DNA from: a virus | Virus record (IMG/VR): IMGVR_UViG_3300047319_000574 | Location: 1-56,110 of that record | Reading direction: 5' to 3' (one strand) | DNA: 56,110 bases | Shown: positions 54,601-56,110 of the stretch, piece after piece | Position numbering within the stretch: the stretch's first letter is position 1 | Layout: each line of letters starts with the position of its first letter | Notes under the pieces: generated by a model | The model's input: only the letters and a program-made list of their open reading frames with translations | Told to the model about the DNA's origin: nothing | Database searches by the model: none | Made by a program: the position numbers and the translations under genes

Positions 54601-56110
54601 TCGCTACCGGATGAGCAACCAGATCAGCTCGCTGCACTATGAGCCGGTGACTAGCGGGACTAGGACGAAGTATGTTCTCAAGGCTAGGACGTCCGATCGC
54701 GGCGATGCCGTTGCCATCAATCACGGTGAGCCGATTCGCGCGAAGGATTTGGGGGATTTCGTTGGACAGGAGTTGGCCGGCAGGATCGTCAAGGGCGAGG
54801 GCGAGGCGACCGAAAGCGGCAAAGTGATCTCCGATCTTGACGTCAACGTCGGCGGTAAGGGGATGGAGGGCTACTACGACGACATGACGCCGAAGATTCT
54901 GAAGAAGAATTTCGGCAAGTATGGTGTGAAAGAGATCGAGAAGGCCGAGCCGGTCGGGGTGAAGCCGACGGTCGATAGACAGGCGCAGGAGGCGGCCAGG
55001 GCAAAATACGGGGACGCTATGGGCGGCGCCGTGAAGGAGCGCGATGCCGGCCTCGCCGCTGCCGCCGCGCGCCTGGAGCGCGATCCCGAGGTCGCCCAGG
55101 CGATCTGGCGCAAGTACAACGAGGCCCAGCACGATGCGCTGGCCACATACAAGGCCGAGGTCGCCGCCGCATCCGAGCCGGCTGTGCTCCACGCCATGTA
55201 CGTCACGCCGGCCCTCAAGGAGGCCGCGCAGAACGAGGGCTTCACGCTCTACGCCGGGGGCAACAAGAAGGCTGCCATGTTCGGGCTCCTGCGCCCCGCC
55301 GAGGAGGGCAACAAGCTCGGCTTCGCGCCCGACCTGCGGGTGAGGGTGCCGCGCCCTGGCGCCTTACCCGACAAGCCGCTGATCACGCAGACCACGACCA
55401 ACAAGAACGCTCCCGCCCAGCTCCAGAACATCGACCTCATCCTGGCCGGCTTCCCGAAGGCGACCGACACGCCCAAGGACTGGTCGAAGATGATGGCGCA
55501 CGCCTTCGCCTCCGACGAGGTGCCGGTGCCGCCCTACGCCTTCATCCGCGACGTCAACAGCGACGGTGCGGCGGCCAAGATCAGGCTGCTGACGCCTGGG
55601 CAGGTCGCCGACGCGGATGGCGGCTTCGCCTTCGCTCGCGAGATGCGCGACGCCTATGTCAATGGCGAGCTGAGCCCGGCCGACACTGGCAAGCTTTTCA
55701 TGTGGTCGTTCCTGTCGCGGGGCGTGTCGCCCTACACGCAGGAGAGCCTCTTCATCGATGCGTTCGAGGGCGCCGACCACTGGATTCAGAAAGCCGCCGA
55801 CGGCGACTTCACCAAGGCCGATCTGCCGGCCTACAAGGAATGGGCGGCCACGACGGCGCCGAAGGGCAGTGGCCAGCCGGGCTCCGGCTCCATGCACAAC
55901 CTCAACGCCTTCGGAGGCACCTTCCTCCTGAAGATGGCTCGCCGGGGTGCGGACGGCATCTCCAATCTCCAGCGCCTGCACGACATGCTCTCCGATCCGA
56001 ACATGACCGGCGCGAAGATCCGGCGTGAGTTCCTGAAGTTCGGCGAGGGCGTCGGCATCGACAACAAGGTCGTGTCGTTCACGATGCTCGTCGCCGGGCA
56101 CCCCGACGTC
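51620..56110 (+). CDS. Polyvalent protein (continues at 1-922)
   Basis: The frame opens at ATG 51620 and stays open to the contig end and through 922 after circularisation, ~1761 residues. Recognised blocks: residues ~460-520 (IFRIVHDYFGHYKEGVGFRA, GEENAWKSHSAMYSEEA, TRGQNSWVNFGPHG), and ~845-990 (TDEVQSDLHQEGRKKGY; WVTWTTGQMQNDRYRMSNQI), both domains of the 'polyvalent' phage proteins that are injected with DNA and may act on host defences, and the C-terminal block described for 1-922. Between them are charged helical linkers. I see no papain, ADP-ribosyltransferase or metallopeptidase site. It follows lysis genes, a usual place for such giant proteins. Confidence 0.88.
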   Translation, partial: MANALVRNAVPDYTEASDPAAQDWGDTGSPLWNDRANWRLRLQMALADKEREARLARGEGSTEDLLAHIGLLPVHMMQAVTQIPASIARSAEYASGADAGNYGQGTMVSDTDVPDPYRKRFVEQQLGLQKEADTAIEAAGNVSMLSGGSVAPVTTNRLVLAGKAFGREPVLPEWARLPADRPFARAPVAAAMDLAKASLPASTPLPEGSLDNIIRRLGYDPTSMSFDEKSQIIRERSGARPQEAPVGGGEGRAAELRPPGGGLGSQEGGRGGEPRVQQAQAEADLSAAGEAPLVGLPNKPIPLADSSVHVPGPSATARKAARDYMAEAGLPYEPPTQFSRVDKEKAGKIAQAFEDMKHEPDNPAVQRSYGALIDETMAQWEKIKATGLKVEFNPPGTDPYGSNPRMAMQDIRRNNHLWVFPTSEGFGSGAEAAAAMRENPMLRPTNEVISGQPAVANDIFRIVHDYFGHYKEGVGFRAEGEENAWKSHSAMYSEEAKPAMTSETRGQNSWVNFGPHGAKNRSASGGDTHYAPQKIGLMPEWTLHAGGKGGRTAAAILLAGEKRGGFYSKALQAAEDKLPEQFTPAQAIATLKQAGLKAEELSPIEAHLQSEADARAKPGSNLPPKMSKADLLDYIQEGIPDIKERWYGGNRQNWSVSLDDDGFYRIVDEEGEPAPGQSDLFASHTEAERHLESLGGNEQPARFTKYSLEGGENKRNLLLQTPLGEPDRWVVLDSEGYMGPEQYATKEEALQASRKVGGSVSQVPGTGGGHYYGPHWDKEGEEDTFAHARLDDREVVVPGYVVENAKSGKRGPVFHSFEEAQNYREGLAHKQDTIVVKTKNTVKAQHTDEVQSDLHQEGRKKGYNTPEAHAEFARLKEAEGKAYDDFYNEKDRIDKEVFGDDYRSALVAGRDKTSAAGRKLAKAIAEDPAYKAAKARWEDAVDDVAAGDPKDKPPAAPFQKSEAWTGLVWKKLIQEAVANGKDWVTWTTGQMQNDRYRMSNQISSLHYEPVTSGTRTKYVLKARTSDRGDAVAINHGEPIRAKDLGDFVGQELAGRIVKGEGEATESGKVISDLDVNVGGKGMEGYYDDMTPKILKKNFGKYGVKEIEKAEPVGVKPTVDRQAQEAARAKYGDAMGGAVKERDAGLAAAAARLERDPEVAQAIWRKYNEAQHDALATYKAEVAAASEPAVLHAMYVTPALKEAAQNEGFTLYAGGNKKAAMFGLLRPAEEGNKLGFAPDLRVRVPRPGALPDKPLITQTTTNKNAPAQLQNIDLILAGFPKATDTPKDWSKMMAHAFASDEVPVPPYAFIRDVNSDGAAAKIRLLTPGQVADADGGFAFAREMRDAYVNGELSPADTGKLFMWSFLSRGVSPYTQESLFIDAFEGADHWIQKAADGDFTKADLPAYKEWAATTAPKGSGQPGSGSMHNLNAFGGTFLLKMARRGADGISNLQRLHDMLSDPNMTGAKIRREFLKFGEGVGIDNKVVSFTMLVAGHPDV
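52332..52502 (+). CDS. Nested 56-codon gene in an alternative frame
   Basis: GTG 52332 with GGGAG 8 bases upstream; 56 residues, VPDHKKPLSEEEKDELRSYG, HLEEDWDPKKEGEAESRAFS, RHRRKPIYRPLEKLPS. It lies wholly inside the polyvalent gene in another frame. Third-position G/C is near total in this frame and low in the polyvalent frame here, where the peptide is Gly/Pro/Glu low complexity. That pattern marks this frame as the long-selected one over this stretch. An ATG at 52299 is a less likely start. Confidence 0.6.
   Translation: MPDHKKPLSEEEKDELRSYGHLEEDWDPKKEGEAESRAFSRHRRKPIYRPLEKLPS
55984..56110. repeat. 127-bp exact terminal repeat, right copy
   Basis: Identical to 1-127; see the left copy. 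Position 55984 is equivalent to position 1, so the genome is 55,983 bp. Confidence 0.95.

Noticed and set aside
52943-55192. 749-codon frame on the minus strand
   Set aside because: Shadow of the polyvalent gene: a long open frame expected opposite a high-GC3 gene, with Arg/Leu/Val-rich sequence and no recognisable domain.

Overview
The window is one complete circular genome of a tailed phage, given as a linear contig. Bases 1-127 are repeated exactly at 55984-56110, so the unique length is 55,983 bp, and one large reading frame runs across the join. DNA is GC-rich throughout. The host is probably an alphaproteobacterium, perhaps Hyphomicrobiales; this is inferred from base composition and a DUF3309-type membrane protein, not proven. 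The morphogenesis set resembles short-tailed P22-type phages: P22-like portal, coat and scaffold, a gp4-like tail adaptor, a gp10-like tail hub, and a run of large low-complexity proteins where P22 keeps its ejection proteins. I see no integrase, DNA polymerase, tRNA gene or CRISPR array.

There are four transcription blocks. (1) Leftward 28286 to 17946: about 27 mostly small genes. They include a Sak4-like recombination ATPase, a RecE-like PD-(D/E)XK exonuclease, a DnaA-domain-IV-like protein, DUF932, DUF6011 and DUF7694 proteins. (2) Rightward 28547 to 32492: a Cro-like helix-turn-helix protein, a winged-helix protein, an SF2 helicase and a VRR-NUC nuclease. (3) Leftward 36382 to 32320: a VapE-type primase-helicase, a DUF2786 protein, an RNA polymerase alpha-CTD-like protein and small zinc-binding proteins. 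(4) Rightward 36707, through the contig join, to 17956: a possible small terminase, accessory genes (including a candidate Acb2-like anti-CBASS protein), surface proteins with signal peptides, large terminase, portal, holin and endolysin, a polyvalent protein of about 1761 residues, then head and tail genes and a tail fibre.

Regulation can be partly read. A GC-rich near-palindrome, TGCGCCGGCGCA and variants, lies in the spacer of the rightward early promoter and of three leftward promoters, next to the gene for a Cro-like protein. This looks like a small phage regulon. Many leftward genes are preceded by a hairpin followed by the same leader, CCAACCAAGGAGACT. The 324-bp divergent region 36383-36706 has CGGCAA iterons and an AT-rich tract beside the primase and is the best origin candidate. 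Most other genes are joined by ATGA or GTGA overlaps, which decide many of the starts.

The most unusual features are: six likely virion or surface proteins with Sec or Tat signal peptides; a 56-codon gene nested in another frame of the polyvalent gene; a lectin-like insertion in the tail hub; AT-rich segments in the tips of likely receptor-binding proteins; and a protein joining a sigma-region-4-like HTH to an exported domain.
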